Part shown: piece by piece, positions 11,597 to 23,530 of the stretch
Layout: every line of letters begins with the position of its first letter
How positions within the stretch are numbered: position 1 is the first letter of the stretch
Assembly (NCBI GenBank): GCA_023525715.1
Contig: CM042012.1
Span: 59,361,205 to 59,425,204 of the forward strand
Origin: Cichorium intybus
Lineage: Eukaryota; Streptophyta; Magnoliopsida; Asterales; Asteraceae
Direction: 5' to 3'
DNA length: 64,000 bases
Translations under genes and position numbers: made by a program
The notes under the pieces: generated by a model
Databases searched by the model: none
Told to the model about the DNA's origin: nothing
Seen by the model: only the letters and a program-made list of their open reading frames with translations

Positions 11597-14500
11597 ACAA
11601 AAGTCAACTGAAGCGTACCTTAGGTTAACAAGTGGAAATGTAATTTTCATAACCTTCATATTGTATTATTGAATATTATAATACTACATGCGCTAGTTGA
11701 AATCAATTATCGAGTAAACGCTATAAATACGTATAATAAATTACAGTAGCGTAGAAATTCGATAAACACAAAAATATTATTTGGTATAAATAATATTCAT
11801 ACCAATATGTATTCATGCTAACGAATCCGTAGATATATAGAACGTTGAAAACGGAGTTCGCATTTAAAAGTTACAGCAGTTCAGTCGTTGAGAATAATAA
11901 ATGTACACATGAATTGAACAGTAAAATGCATTACGTGGTGCCTTAAACACTAAATATGAAATAACGGAACATATATTATGGAGCGTAATATGATGTAATA
12001 TTTAATTTCATAGCCTGATTATTTTTCCGGTAAAACATCATATACCGCGAACCCGGAAGTTACCGTACTTTTATAAAAACCCAAGCTTTTATAAAAGAGA
12101 CTAGTTAGTTTTTATAAAAACTAACCAAAGACATCTTTTCTCTTTTATAATGATGGCTAAGCCACCCCTAATATCTTACACCTAAAAGCTAAAAACAATT
12201 TCCCCGTGTTATTTTAGCCATTTCCATGCAACTAACCGTTCCCCATGCAAAGTCACCTCATCTCCGCCCCCTCCTTCATAATCTCGGCAGGAAGGGCCAT
12301 TTCCACCCTCACTTCATCTTCAAACTCACTTCTCATATTCTCTCAAAGAGCTTCAAGAATTTCCAAGTGATTCCAAGCTTTTCCAAGTGTTTTTCAAGTT
12401 TATCTTGGTAAGTTCATGTTCATTCTAAACTTGCATTATCATTTCTACCGTCACTCTTGGTTGATCTTGTATTCACTCCCTTGATCTTGAACCATAGATC
12501 ATCTTGAAGATCAAGTCATTTCCAAATTGCAAAGCTTTGTTCTTTTCTTCTTCAAACTCAAGATTTGCTTCGAGAGTGAGTTCATACCCCACTTTTCTAC
12601 TCTTTTAAGTGTTTTATGGGGAGAATACGAGTGTTAAAACTATATGTTTTTTTCTTGAAATATGATGTGTTCATATGTTTGGTCATCTTACTATAAAAGT
12701 GTTTGGCATATAAATGTGCTAAGATAAACTAAAATGCATATTTGGTTCAAGAAACTAACATGCATGAGTTTTACACACCTTTGTCACCAACAAAACTTCA
12801 TGTTTTACTTTATCGGTGAAATGGTCATAAAAATTGTACACTATATTATCTTTTGGCAAAAAGACATGAAAATACATTTTTCACTAAAATAGTCATAAAA
12901 ATTACTTTGTCATATAATGTTGGAAAAAATCAAATGTAAATGTCTACATAAGTAAAAATGGTCTAAAATAAATATGTCGTTATTATCTTTACGTGAAAAA
13001 TAACTATTTATAGGAAAAACGTTACTTTTGACGTAATAACGACTATTTGGACTTATAACGACATAATAAACTTGGGAAATGACTTTTTGCAAGAAAGTTG
13101 GTATTTAACACAAAAATGACTATTTTCAAAGTATAGTGTATGAAAAATGACTATTTGGAAAGATTACCATCATTTTGATAAAATGACAAGAACTAAAATG
13201 TTGTCATCACTTATATAAAATGACCAAAACTAACAACTTGCCATGATTGTTTGATAAATTGTTATGTTATATATTATTAGTTATATTTAATGACTTAGAT
13301 GTGAGAAATTACACATTTCAACTACTTAACATATTTTAGTCATAAATACCAAGGTTGTAAAAATCGCTTGATGGTAGCTTGGCGGTCGAGTGAGGTTAAC
13401 GGATTAATCGGGGATTAGTCGGGGATTAATTGGAGACCCTAAACTATAAAAGAACTTATTTAAAAATATATAAATATAACAAAATAGAAAAGTTTGCTAC
13501 ATTTTAATCCGAGTTACACATCAAAAATTATACATTTGTTTATTTTTATGCTTTAATATTGCTTTTTTTCAGTTTTATTGAGTTATTAGAGTGTATGGGT
13601 CGTTATTTAAAAATAAAAAAATTAAAACATAATTAAAAATCTAAAAAATTAAAAAAATGACTGCCAAGACCGATTAATTGGCCGTCTAGACCATTTTTGA
13701 CCGATTTTAGCAGAAAACCGTCATGCTGGCCGATTAGGCCTAATTGTAATCAGTTGAAGACCGCCAAGCGATTAATCGGCCGCCAAGACCGATTTCTGCA
13801 ACACTTATAAATACGTTAATATGATGAAAAACATTTATATAAATTATAATGAGTATAATTTATGGAATAAACGACAAAGATACGACAGAAATACCAAAGA
13901 TAATTATATAAGTATATGATTATTAAATACTATAATTATCAAGAGTACATTCCGATAAGTACAAATACAAACAAGTTGCAATACATTTACAAGTAAGGTT
14001 TTACGTTATAATTATCATGGGTACATTTTGATAATTTCAAATACAAATGAATTTTCAATACATTTACTAATAAAGTTTTACGCTATAATTATTATGGGTA
14101 CATTTTGATAATTACAAAAAGATTCATTTCAGTAGAAACTAGGATAAAACATCACGTTGGGTAGTTATGTGAGACATTACTTCACAGTACTAAAAGAAAT
14201 ACACATTATGTCCTGGATTATAACCATAATCAATCATGAGCGAGACAGTTGTATATAGATCTATATGGGACTGACAATCCCCACCTATGGTTGTTAGCTA
14301 TAACTACGACCGATGTGTCAAGGGTAACAAATGCCTTAACACGGCGGCACCTGAAGAACGTCGTGACAGGCAATCAAGTCATAGCGAGGTTATAATAACT
14401 CACATGAACAATAACGAATATCCTGGGTTTGGGGGAAATATCTTCAAATGGTTTTATGTAAATATAAAACTAAATGTTGCTTTATACAAAATATAAGTAT

Positions 14501-15121
14501 GATTTTACTTGTACATACAGGTTTATGGGATTAAAACTACATTTCAGTAATATACAATTATAAGTACGGTTTTACTTATATGTATGAGTTTTATAGTAAT
14601 AAAACTAAGATTTACCAAGTTATGAATATAAGTACGGCTTTAGTTATACATACATGTTTTATGGAAATAAACAACATTTTATCAAGATACATATAAGTAT
14701 GGTTTTTACTTACACAAGGGTTTTATGGATTTAAAACTACAATAACGTTAAAGAAAATATTGTTTTTCTTGGTATATACGCTACGAGTTTTCACAAAGAA
14801 ATTACTAAGTTTTCTCATTACAAACATCTTATGAACTCACCAACATAATGTTGACACTTGTAAAATTACTTGTATTCTCAGGTAACAATTAGTCAGGTTC
14901 GACTAATCTTTTGGGATGGGACACGAAGACGTCTCTTTTGAATATTTTGATATCATGTTGTAATTGGTTTGAAACAATATCGTCTGAACAATGTAACTCT
15001 CCAATTATAATGTATGATGGTTGTTATTTACTTATGTTTCAATGTATGCAATGGTTGTGATACTATGATTCGATCCACCCTCCGACGATTCCGCCATCAT
15101 GATGAATAATCTGATATAACA
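11597..15121 (+). repeat. T1 3' LTR (5' edge lost)
   Basis: Starts AAAAGTCAACTGAAGC, corresponding to about 29 bp into LTR1. It keeps a segment of about 190 bp (11690-11870) that LTR1 lacks. The shared part ends near 15018. A further ~100 bp (to ATATAACA at about 15121) appears to be true LTR sequence missing from LTR1. Its outer end is not certain. Confidence 0.65.
13350..13806. mobile_element. hAT-like element in T1 LTR2
   Basis: The second copy of the element in LTR1, at the homologous position, with the same 8-bp TSD ATAAATAC (13342-13349 and 13807-13814). It is 457 bp with scattered differences from the first copy. Both LTRs are made from one template during retrotransposition, so it was already in the parental element. 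Confidence 0.75.
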
Positions 15122-15735
15122 TAGATAGAAAAAGTAAACCACAATAGATGAAGAAGTATTGTGTTACATAGAAGTTACCTAGCACACACTATTGAAAAGT
15201 ATGCTAGACTACATTTTCGTGCACATAACAAATGACCAACATCCCTCGTTTTCTATAGAAGAGAAGAGAATATTCCTGATACAAAGGAATATTCTAACCT
15301 AGGTATCACTCAACATTGTAAAGCATATTCAGCTTTAACAATCTCCCTCTAAATGCTAGGAAATGATGACATATACAAAGGTATTCCACTTCAGAAGCTT
15401 AAGCTCTCCAAGGCAAAAATATGAAATCCCAATATTCAAGCAAGTCGCCCCCCATAAGTGTCGAGGATCGAGAAATCAGATCACACATCATCATCAAGTT
15501 AAAGTGCAAATCATATGTTGTTCCTCAAATCACTGAAGAACGTCATAAAACATCAATAATCATAATAAGAATAACCCGATAAAACAAATGAACGTCTTGC
15601 AGTATAGTTTGAATAATAAATAATGTGAATCCAAAGATAATCCTGCATTTCCAAACGTTTGATCTTGGAACACCTTCGAAAATCCAAACTCTAACAATCA
15701 TATATGTGGTCCGAATTTGAAAAATTAGTTATCAA
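15122..15735 (-). mobile_element. Copia LTR and 3'-end debris
   Basis: On the minus strand a purine-rich tract (complement of ATCTCCCTCT at 15341-15350) is followed by TGTTAAAGC, the form of a Copia PPT followed by an LTR start at 15340 reading down to about 15122. The sequence 15351-15735 would be the 3' untranslated end of that element; no RNase H can be read. The LTR 3' end is not resolved. Moderate to low confidence. Confidence 0.45.
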
Positions 15736-16240
15736 TGTAAGATATATGTGGTGTCCAAGATTCTCTCTCTAAAAGAGCCCTTATGGAGAGAGGGAGACTC
15801 CAACATATATACAAACATATAAGACCGTGTCGCACCAATGTGGGATACACTAACACTCCCCCTCAAAGACGTAGGCTCGATGAGGTTACAGGGGTGCAGG
15901 ACGCCGACTCTGATACCATGTAAATATGTGGGATACACTAGGACTCCCCCTCAGATATGTAGGCTCGATGAGGTTACAGGGGTGCGGGACGCCAGATCTG
16001 ATACCATGTAAATATGTGGATCCCAATAGTGTCTCTCCAAAAGAGCCCTTATGGAGAGAGGGGAGACTCCAACATATATTCACACTTATAAGACCGTGTT
16101 GCATCAATGTGGGATACACTGACACTCCCCTCAGAGACGGAGGCTCGATGAGGAGAGACACGAATATGTTAGGCCATGGGGGTGCGGGACACTGGCTCTG
16201 ATACTAAAGATATATGTGGTCCAAGAATCATAACACATGG
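15736..16240 (-). mobile_element. Tandem TRIM (miniature LTR retrotransposon) array
   Basis: About 120-bp LTRs alternate with 63-82-bp interiors that contain only a primer site and a polypurine tract. On plus coordinates: LTR A 15736-15855; interior to 15918; LTR B 15919-15943 (internally deleted); interior to 16006; LTR C 16007-16124; interior to about 16205; LTR D truncated. LTRs start TGTAA and end ACA on the plus strand, so TGT...ACA on the minus strand. Each interior has CTCTGATACCA or a variant (minus strand TGGTATCAGAG, Met-initiator PBS) at one end and CTCCCCCTC (PPT complement) at the other. No protein is encoded; mobilisation would need another element's proteins. ORFs read across the array (such as 15926-16201) are artefacts. 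Confidence 0.82.
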
Positions 16241-16330
16241 TCCAGATGCTCATAATATTCAGACGACTCTTCATATTTAGACGACTGAAGAATCTTAACA
16301 CATGGTCCAGATGCACATAATATTCTCCCC
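16205..16330. repeat. Short direct duplication next to the TRIM array
   Basis: CACATGGTCCAGATGC, followed by TAATATTC a few bases on, occurs twice, about 67 bp apart (near 16236 and 16302). It looks like a local duplication of flanking sequence or of a truncated TRIM LTR. Confidence 0.55.
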
Positions 16331-16399
16331 TATTTTTATCACAAATGCAAGATCAATAATTTGGGTCAAAGAATATGAGATAATAGGAGTTTTGCATGC

Positions 16400-18002
16400 T
16401 GTAATACCTTAATTTTAAATTATAGAATAATTATGTTAAATATATATATTTATACTAGATTAGATGAGTTAAAACGTGAGTTACGATATTTAAAAGTTAA
16501 TCAAAGAAAAGTAGGATGTTAAAAGAGATAAAAGAAACAAAGGAAAATGGAAATCAAGTAAACCCGGGTTGAGTTTAGCAACCCGGGTCGTGTTCGAAGG
16601 GAACCCGGGTCGGGTCAAGCAGGCCGGGTCGTGCTGCACCAAAAACCAAAACGAGAAGTTGCGTAACAAAACCCGGGGCGGGTTTCACAGCTCGGGTCGA
16701 GTCTGAGCAAAACCCGGGGCGGGTCTGACAGCCCGGGTCGGGTTACGGGTGCAGGTCACTTTAAATTGTAAAATTTCCTTTCATTTGGTTTTAAACACAT
16801 CCGACCCAAAACTCCCTTTAAACCCTAGAACTTGATTTCTACCCATCTAAGTCGAGATTAAGGCCTTCTATTCGTGAATTGAAGTTAGGGATTTGCATTT
16901 GGAGCTTGAAAGGTAACTTCCCTTGAATTTGACTTTGTTTCAACCGTGGAATACTTGTGTTGGAGTGATTTTAGGTGGTCTTGAGGACCACCCGCAAAAT
17001 TGATGAAGTTAGAGTTCAATAAATAATGTAGCAAGTCTATAAGAGTCTAAATTCTATCTTTGAAGTTGGTGAATTGTGTTTTAGGGTTTTAAACCCTAGA
17101 TTCTTAAACCCTAGAGTCTTGAACCCGAAAATATGATTTAAATTAGCCCATGTGTTGTTAGTAGGTTATTATTATAAGTTATATGAAGTCTTTGATATGA
17201 TTATTGTGGAGTTTTAATGGTTGATTTGGTAAAAAACCGCTAAATTGGAGGTTTTGAACCTTATAATGTATGATGTTCATAGATGGTGATCTTGTTAGCT
17301 TTTAATTCTTGGTTTAAAGAGTTAGAAATGGTTAAATTGATATGAGAATGTTGAAGTATGATATGTGATGTCGTTTTGAGCAGATACACATAGGAGGGAA
17401 GGAGATACACGAGGTACGGGTGGACCACAGACTGATCAGACATCAGGTGAGTAGTTATAATTCAATATAAATAATTTTATTATAACTAAATTGACTTATT
17501 GCACATCTTAATTGGTTGAGATAACCAATTAACATGAATTAAACAAGATTGAGAATTTCTTATTAATGTGATTGCTGAGCTTGATTGAGTACACCAAATG
17601 ACTGAGATAGTCATTGAAATAGAGATCAGTGATTTGAATTGTGGAAATTATGATAATTATTAGATTGATTTCTAAACTTTGATAATTTTTCTCATTGAGC
17701 TTAATTAGCTCATGAAAATAGTTATATGTTGTGTTATAGGTGACAGAGGTAAGAAGATTGTTGAGGGATGATTCATCTGGACATGGGACTTGACTTTTGA
17801 ACTAGTTGTAGACCATAATACACTTTTGTATAGTTTTGTAAACGGTGTTTTGTAACCCAGTTCTTGGGACATGTTTGTTACATACTTGTTCTTTTGATAT
17901 GTACTTGTACTTCTGTTGCTTAACTTTGATTACACCATAAACCCTTATGGTTATTTTGAGTGATTATTGGTGTAATCCAGAGATAAGAAACTGGGTGTTA
18001 CA
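16400..18002 (+). repeat. G0 5' LTR
   Basis: Starts TGTAATACCT at 16400 and ends GGGTGTTACA at 18002, directly before the primer site; 1603 bp with TG...CA ends. It holds a GC-rich block of CCCGGGTCG-type repeats (16560-16750) in otherwise AT-rich DNA. Confidence 0.8.
16560..16750. repeat. CCCGGGTCGGGT-type GC-rich tandem block
   Basis: At least eight imperfect occurrences of (A)CCCGGG(T/G)CGGGT with short spacers, inside the G0 LTR. The contrast with the surrounding AT-rich LTR is sharp. Confidence 0.85.
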
Positions 18003-18005
18003 AGT

Positions 18006-18017
18006 TGGTATCAGAGC
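18006..18017 (+). other. G0 primer-binding site
   Basis: TGGTATCAGAGC, three bases after the LTR end, complementary to initiator methionine tRNA 3' end. Confidence 0.9.
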
Positions 18018-18227
18018 AAAGGTTTGAGTAAATTAGACTTTAAAGAGTAAACTCTAAACTCAAACTAATAGAGAGAGAGGTCCCATATTGTCCCTATGTA
18101 ATTATCCCTTTTAGCACACATAATGAGTATGTGTGTTATTTTGAGAATTTTGATGAGAAATCCGATGCGAAAAAGAGTATTGAGATAAATGAGATTATAA
18201 TGAGTTAAATTTCTTTTCAGCCTCATT

Positions 18228-19478
18228 ATGAGTTCTGGAAAGGAGAAAGAAGGAGGTGATCACCGAGATGAGCATTCGGGATCACAAGATTCAAGACTGG
18301 GGCGCCAGTCTGAAGGCAAGAGGCCACCTGAGTTAACATCATCTTTACAAGAGTTGATTGCTGCGGAGGTAGCAAAGGCAGTTAAAAGCTTATTGCCTAC
18401 CTTAGTGAGACCTCAGACGGAGGTGACGAATAGAGATGTTCGAGACCGACCTCCTATCACACCTGTGGTTGGGAGGGGACAGAGAGAGCCGGTTACTATA
18501 CATACTGAAGTTAGAGGGTCGGGCGAACCAAAAGGTTGTAGTTATGAGATGTTCTGCAAGTGTAAACCGAATGATTTCTTCGGTACTGATGATCCTATTA
18601 TTGCACGAAATTGGTTGACACATATCGAGAAAGTCTTTCGTACGAGTAAGTGTGCGGAAAAAGACAAAGTTGAATATGCTACAAATTGTCTACATAAAGA
18701 TGCCCAATTCTGGTGGGAGAATATAAATCTGGATATAGAGAAAGGGTTGAAATCAGAACCGACGTGGGAGGAGTTTAAAACTAAATTTATGAAAGAATAT
18801 TGTTCAAATACAGCAATGAAAAGTCTGGAGGAGGATATTCTTATATTACAGCAGGGAACACGGTCGGTGCAAGAATATACGATAGAGTTCAATGAGAAAG
18901 CCAGATTTGCTTCTCATCAGGTGGATACTAAAGAAAGAAAGATTGACAGGTATCTGTGGGGACTGAGGACCCAGATACGAGAGTTCTTACAGAGTTCCAG
19001 TTTTACAAATTATCAGCAGATTGTCGAGGCAGCCAAATCTCGAGAAAAAGAACTGCGGAGGCAAGATAATAAAAGGAAAGGGGACCAAGGAAGCGGAGGC
19101 CAGAAGAGAAAATGGGAAGGAAAACCGGAGGGTAGTTCTCAAAAACAACCAGTTCCGAGTTATCAATATTGAGGTGATTCAAGAAAGATTAAGAGTAAAT
19201 GGTGTGAAAAATGCCGCCGAAAACACGCTGGAAACTGTGATACGAATACCCCGTCTCTTATGTATTATCAGTGCGGGAAGACAGGGCATATGGCTCGAGA
19301 TTGTTTGGAGAAAAATCGTGTGTGTTTTAATTGCGGGGAAAGCGGTCATATTCGCCCGGATTGCCCAAAGCCGAGAACTGATTCGCGTCGCGAGACTCCG
19401 AGGGCGGGACGAGGTGATAATCGAGGCGATAAACGAGATAGAGGCGGTGGGAATATTAGAACTCGAGCTTTTCAGATG
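18228..19478 (+). pseudogene. G0 Gag (capsid and nucleocapsid), one stop
   Basis: Structural protein that would form the virus-like particle. The open frame runs 314 codons to TGA (19170-19172) and resumes in the same frame. Seen: basic N-terminus; a retrotransposon-gag core with FFGTDDPIIARNWLTHIEKVF, DAQFWWENI, TWEEFKTKFMKEY and VQEYTIEFNEKARF (residues about 130-240); a basic linker; then two CCHC knuckles after the stop, CGKTGHMARDC and CFNCGESGHIRPDC. The first knuckle begins YQCGKTGH, so its first Cys is replaced by Tyr. Start codon chosen as the first ATG in frame after the leader. Confidence 0.88.
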
Positions 19479-19922
19479 ACCGTGGAGGAGGCTAGAGAGC
19501 GACCAGATGTGATTACAGGTATCTTTAGCCTAAATTCTCTTCGAGCTCGTATGGTGTTTGATTATGGTGCATCGATTTCTTTCATATCTGTACCTTTCGC
19601 GTCTCGAATTAATGTACCGGTGTCTAAGATGAGTGAGAGTCTGATAGTTGATGTTGCTGACGGAAGAGATGTTATAGTAAATACTCAGTATATAAATTCT
19701 CGGCTTGAAATCAATGGAATTTCTTTCCTCATTGATTTGAAGCCGATGACTACTCGTGCGTTTGATGTAATAGTTGGAATGGACTGGTTAGATAATAACA
19801 GGGCAAATATGGATTGTCACGGAAAGATTATTTCCGTGAGAACTCCGAGCAGGTCTCAGACGTTAATACGAGGTGAACGCCGTTTTCAACATATTCCGGT
19901 TGTATCTTTCGCGAGAGCGTGA
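19479..19922 (+). pseudogene. G0 aspartic protease, catalytic motif altered
   Basis: Same frame as gag, ending at TGA 19920-19922. The retropepsin pattern is recognisable: MVFDYGASISFIS corresponds to the catalytic loop, normally D-S-G-A, but reads D-Y-G-A here. The second hallmark FDVIVGMDWLDNNRANMDC is intact. Loss of the catalytic Ser/Thr after Asp should weaken or abolish activity. Confidence 0.85.
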
Positions 19923-19952
19923 AGGTATACCGAAAGAGGTGCTCTTTTATTT

Positions 19953-21335
19953 ATGGCACATGTTGCCCCAATTGAAACCGAACACTCCACTGTGAAGGAT
20001 GTTGAGATAGTGAGAGATTTTGCTGATGTTTTTCCTGACGATCTTCCGGGCTTACCACCAAATCGTCAATTGGAGTTTGTTATCGATTTAATTCCTGGAG
20101 CAAAACCGATAGCTCGAGCACCCTATCGATTGGCGCCGTCCGAGATGGAGGAGTTAAAGAAACAACTACAAGAACTTTTGGATCGCGGTTTTATTCGTCC
20201 GAGCTCGTCTCCGTGGGGTGCGCCGATACTATTTGTTCGAAAGAAGGATGGTTCTATGCGTATGTGCATAGACTATTGCGAGTTAAACAAAATTACTGTA
20301 AAGAATCGTTATCCCTTACCGAGAATAGACGATTTGTTTGATCAGTTGGAAGGAGCGGTATATTTTTCGAAGATTGATTTGAGATCGGGATATCACCAGC
20401 TAAGAGTAAGAGAATCTGACGTCCCGAAGACAGCATTTTGCACCCGATACGGTCATTATGAGTTTCTAGTAATGCCGTTCGGTTTGACGAATGCCCTGGC
20501 GGCTTTTATGGATCTGATGAATCGAGCTTGTCATCCATTCTTAGACAAGTTCGTAATAGTGTTTATTGACGATATCTTAATTTATTCCAAGAGCCGGGAG
20601 GAGCATAAGCAACATTTACAGTTAGTTTTAAACATTCTTCGTAAAGAAAAATTGTATGCAAAATTGTCGAAGTGCGAGTTTTGGATGCAAGAGATCCAGT
20701 TTCTTGGTCATGTGATAAACAGAGAAGGAGTTAAAGTGGACCCTGCCAAGATAGAAGCAGTGATGAGTTAGACACCACCCAAAAATCCGACTGAGATTCG
20801 GAGCTTTTTGGGACTAGCTGGCTATTACCGACGATTTATTGAGAAATTTTCGAGTATCGCATTGCCTTTAACAAAGCTGACTAGAAAGACAGAGAAGTTT
20901 ATCTGGGCTGAAGCACAACAAGAAGCTTTTGAAAAACTGAGACGGGCATTATGCGAAGCTCTTGTGTTAGCTTTGCCTCAAGGTGTGGAAGACTTTGTCC
21001 TTTTTACCGATGCTTCACAAATCGGTCTTGGATGTGTATTAATGCAAAAGGGGCGAGTAATTGCGTATTCGTCTCGACAGATGAAGCCTCATGAGCAAAC
21101 TTATCCAGTACACGATTTGGAGTTGGCCGCCATTATTTTTGCACTAAAAATTTGGCGACATTACCTTTATGGTGTGAAGTTCCAGATATATTAAGATCAT
21201 AAGAGTTTAAAGTATTTGTTTGATCAAAAAGAGTTGAATATGAGACAACGAAGATGGATGGACCTTTTGAAAGATTATGAGTGCGAAATACTTTACCATC
21301 CTGGTAAATCAAATGTAGTGGCAGATGCGTTAAGT
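19953..21335 (+). pseudogene. G0 reverse transcriptase and RNase H, two stops
   Basis: RT landmarks in order: DVFPDDLPGLPPNRQLEF, KKDGSMRMCIDYCELNK (normally ...DYRELNK), FSKIDLRSGYHQLRV, MPFGLTNALAAFM (normally NAPAAFM) and the catalytic FIDDILIYSK. TAG at 20769-20771 sits where Trp is expected. RNase H follows: LFTDASQIGLGCVLMQ, VIAYSSRQMKPHEQTYPVHDLELAAI and IWRHYLYG; then TAA at 21192-21194 replaces Thr of the TDHKSL motif. Frame is kept throughout. The R-to-C and P-to-L replacements and one stop fit C-to-T transitions. Confidence 0.9.
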
Positions 21336-21690
21336 CAAAAAGAACCACATATTCGAGTTGTTTCAGCTCGAATGGGAGTAGTTAGTAAATTGCCAGAAAT
21401 GATTCAACATTCCCAGAGAGAAGCCAATGACATGAAGAGTGAGAGAATGGTTGGCTATGTAGATAAACTGGTTGAAAATGCACAAGGAGTGAAGACTTTT
21501 CAAGGACGAGTGTGGGTTCCAAGACACGGAGAAACGAGACAGCTGTTACTTGAAGATGCACATTGTACACGATATTCAATCCATCCAGGTAGTACGAAGA
21601 TGTATAAAAGTTTAAAGCCGTTTTACTGGTGGCCGGGAATGAAACGTGATGTTGGGAGATATGTAGAGAAGTGTCTGACTTGTTTACAAT
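21336..21690 (+). pseudogene. G0 integrase N-terminal fragment
   Basis: The zinc-binding region is readable (DAHCTRYSIHPGSTKMY, YWWPGMKRDVGRYVEKCLTC) with the H-H-C-C pattern, then sequence identity to Gypsy stops after CLTCLQ. The DDE catalytic core is missing. Confidence 0.85.
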
Positions 21691-22114
21691 CAACAGTTTG
21701 AATTTCAAATAGTCATTATCCGCAAGGGAGGAGATAATTATGAGATGTACTATAACTACAAGCCTAGATCTGAGTTGTAAGGCATTCCAAAACCCTAAAA
21801 TTCGTCACCCTCTTTCCCACCCTCAGTATAAGTCCGATTTCTTCATAAACCCTAACTATTACGTGATAAAACTTCAAGCAAAGGTATATACTACATCAAC
21901 GGGTGCTGGATCGTTGTCTTGGGTGCGATTACATTAGAGGAGTTCTACTTTGGGATCTACTCATCCTAACAAGGCCAGATCTGATCTTAAAATGTATTTC
22001 TTAAACCCTCTTTCGTTTACAGTTACAAAAGTGTGCGTGATTCTGTGATCCTGGTTGAATATGATTTTAAGTTTTGTTTTCGCTGCGTTGTTTTTATGAT
22101 ATCGTATTCCAACA
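21691..22114 (+). repeat. Copia X 5' LTR (3' part only)
   Basis: Ends TCCAACA at 22114, directly followed by a Copia-type primer site, so it is the R-U5 side of a plus-strand 5' LTR. The left edge is the junction with truncated G0. The start of X's LTR may be the non-overlapping piece at 54940-55075; this is inferred from the nesting, not from sequence overlap. Confidence 0.6.
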
Positions 22115-22115
22115 G

Positions 22116-22126
22116 TGGTATCAGAG
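22116..22126 (+). other. Copia X primer-binding site
   Basis: TGGTATCAGAG two bases after the LTR end, matching initiator methionine tRNA; the next bases (AAAC) have drifted. Confidence 0.75.
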
Positions 22127-22749
<623 letters not shown>

Positions 22750-23517
22750 TGAGAGGTTTTTAGCAATATATGAACTAAAAATTCTAAGTTCACATGCAAC
22801 CTAAGATGAGGATCTGTGTTTTTCTATCAATGAACATATAATAAAAACCTAAGGCCAACAGTTTATTTCTAAAGAATAAAATATAAGAAAACCAACCTTT
22901 GAATTTTCTTCTTGAAGCTAGCAGCAAAAATATCCTGCCTCAAATGAAGTCACACCCAAGTAATGGAGAAGAGACAGCAAAATTCCAGAGAGACAGTAAA
23001 AGTGGCGCAGGTTTTTAGGGTACCCAGAGGCTCTATTTATAGCCTCCAAGGGTTACAGTCAAAATCCTAGAAGAGCCCAACTTTTGACAAGCCTTTTTGT
23101 CAAATGGACCAAGCTATCTTAAACCCTAATTAGGGATTCGAGATTATGTGGAGGCTCCACAAAATCTCGCCCAACTCATGGCTTCCACTGGCCAGTCTTT
23201 ATTCAACTATTGAATAATTACAAAAAACAGTCCCTGCACTTTTAATTAATTAAATTAATCACTAAATTAAATCCAATTAATTCTAGATTAACTTCTAATT
23301 AATTAATATAGTTTTTAATTAATATATTATCACTCTAATATATTAATAAACTATTTAGTTTATTTCTATTGATTTATGAATCATTTAATAAATCAACCTT
23401 TCTCTCTACTGAACTTTCTGCCAAACCTCCAGCTATGAGGGCAACCCAAATGGACTTTGCTTCAATTAATAAGATAAATACAATTTATAAGTCATGGCTT
23501 AGACACCTAATCCAACA
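22750..23517 (-). repeat. Copia-1 3' LTR
   Basis: Minus-strand start TGTTGGATTAGG at 23517, end at 22750. TATA box at 23035-23042 (plus strand TATTTATA) inside a near-palindrome GAGGCTCTATTTATAGCCTC. Aligns end to end with 38713-39481 with scattered differences. Confidence 0.93.
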
Positions 23518-23530
23518 GTCTCCCACTTGG
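23518..23530 (-). other. Copia-1 polypurine tract
   Basis: Plus strand GTCTCCCACTTGG, so minus strand CCAAGTGGGAGAC directly before the LTR start. The same tract precedes the 3' LTRs of copia-2 and X. Confidence 0.88.

Larger units (their letters stand above)
6779..15121 (+). mobile_element. T1: Ty3/Gypsy element with very long LTRs, mostly deleted
   Basis: Two direct repeats of over 3 kb (6779-10028 and 11597 to about 15121) flank about 1.57 kb that holds only integrase and chromodomain-like remnants. Long LTRs and this integrase C-terminus fit a chromovirus of the Tekay/Del type. The inward-facing LTR ends are damaged. LTR1 stops at 10028 with no primer site after it. LTR2 lacks the first bases (TGATAACTGTC...) that LTR1 has. 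So deletions removed LTR1 3' end, PBS, gag, protease and RT, and separately the PPT/LTR2 junction. LTR2 continues past the shared end and fades into Copia debris near 15121. The possible left TSD TTATG has no clean partner. Confidence 0.75.
16400..21690 (+). mobile_element. G0: Ty3/Gypsy element, 3' truncated
   Basis: 5' LTR, primer site, then gag, protease, RT, RNase H and the start of integrase in plant Gypsy order. The element breaks off at about 21690 inside the integrase zinc-binding domain, where Copia X LTR sequence begins. The rest of integrase and the 3' LTR are absent from the window. From 18228 to 21701 all parts are in one frame, interrupted only by point stops. Confidence 0.85.

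Noticed and set aside
6774..15033. TSD TTATG for T1 (6774-6778 and about 15029)
   Set aside because: The right-hand TTATG lies inside sequence that appears to be LTR and is not preceded by a CA end; probably chance.
15731..16355. TSD ATCAA around the TRIM array
   Set aside because: ATCAA occurs left of LTR A and again near 16351, but LTR D is truncated and not joined to it, so no support.
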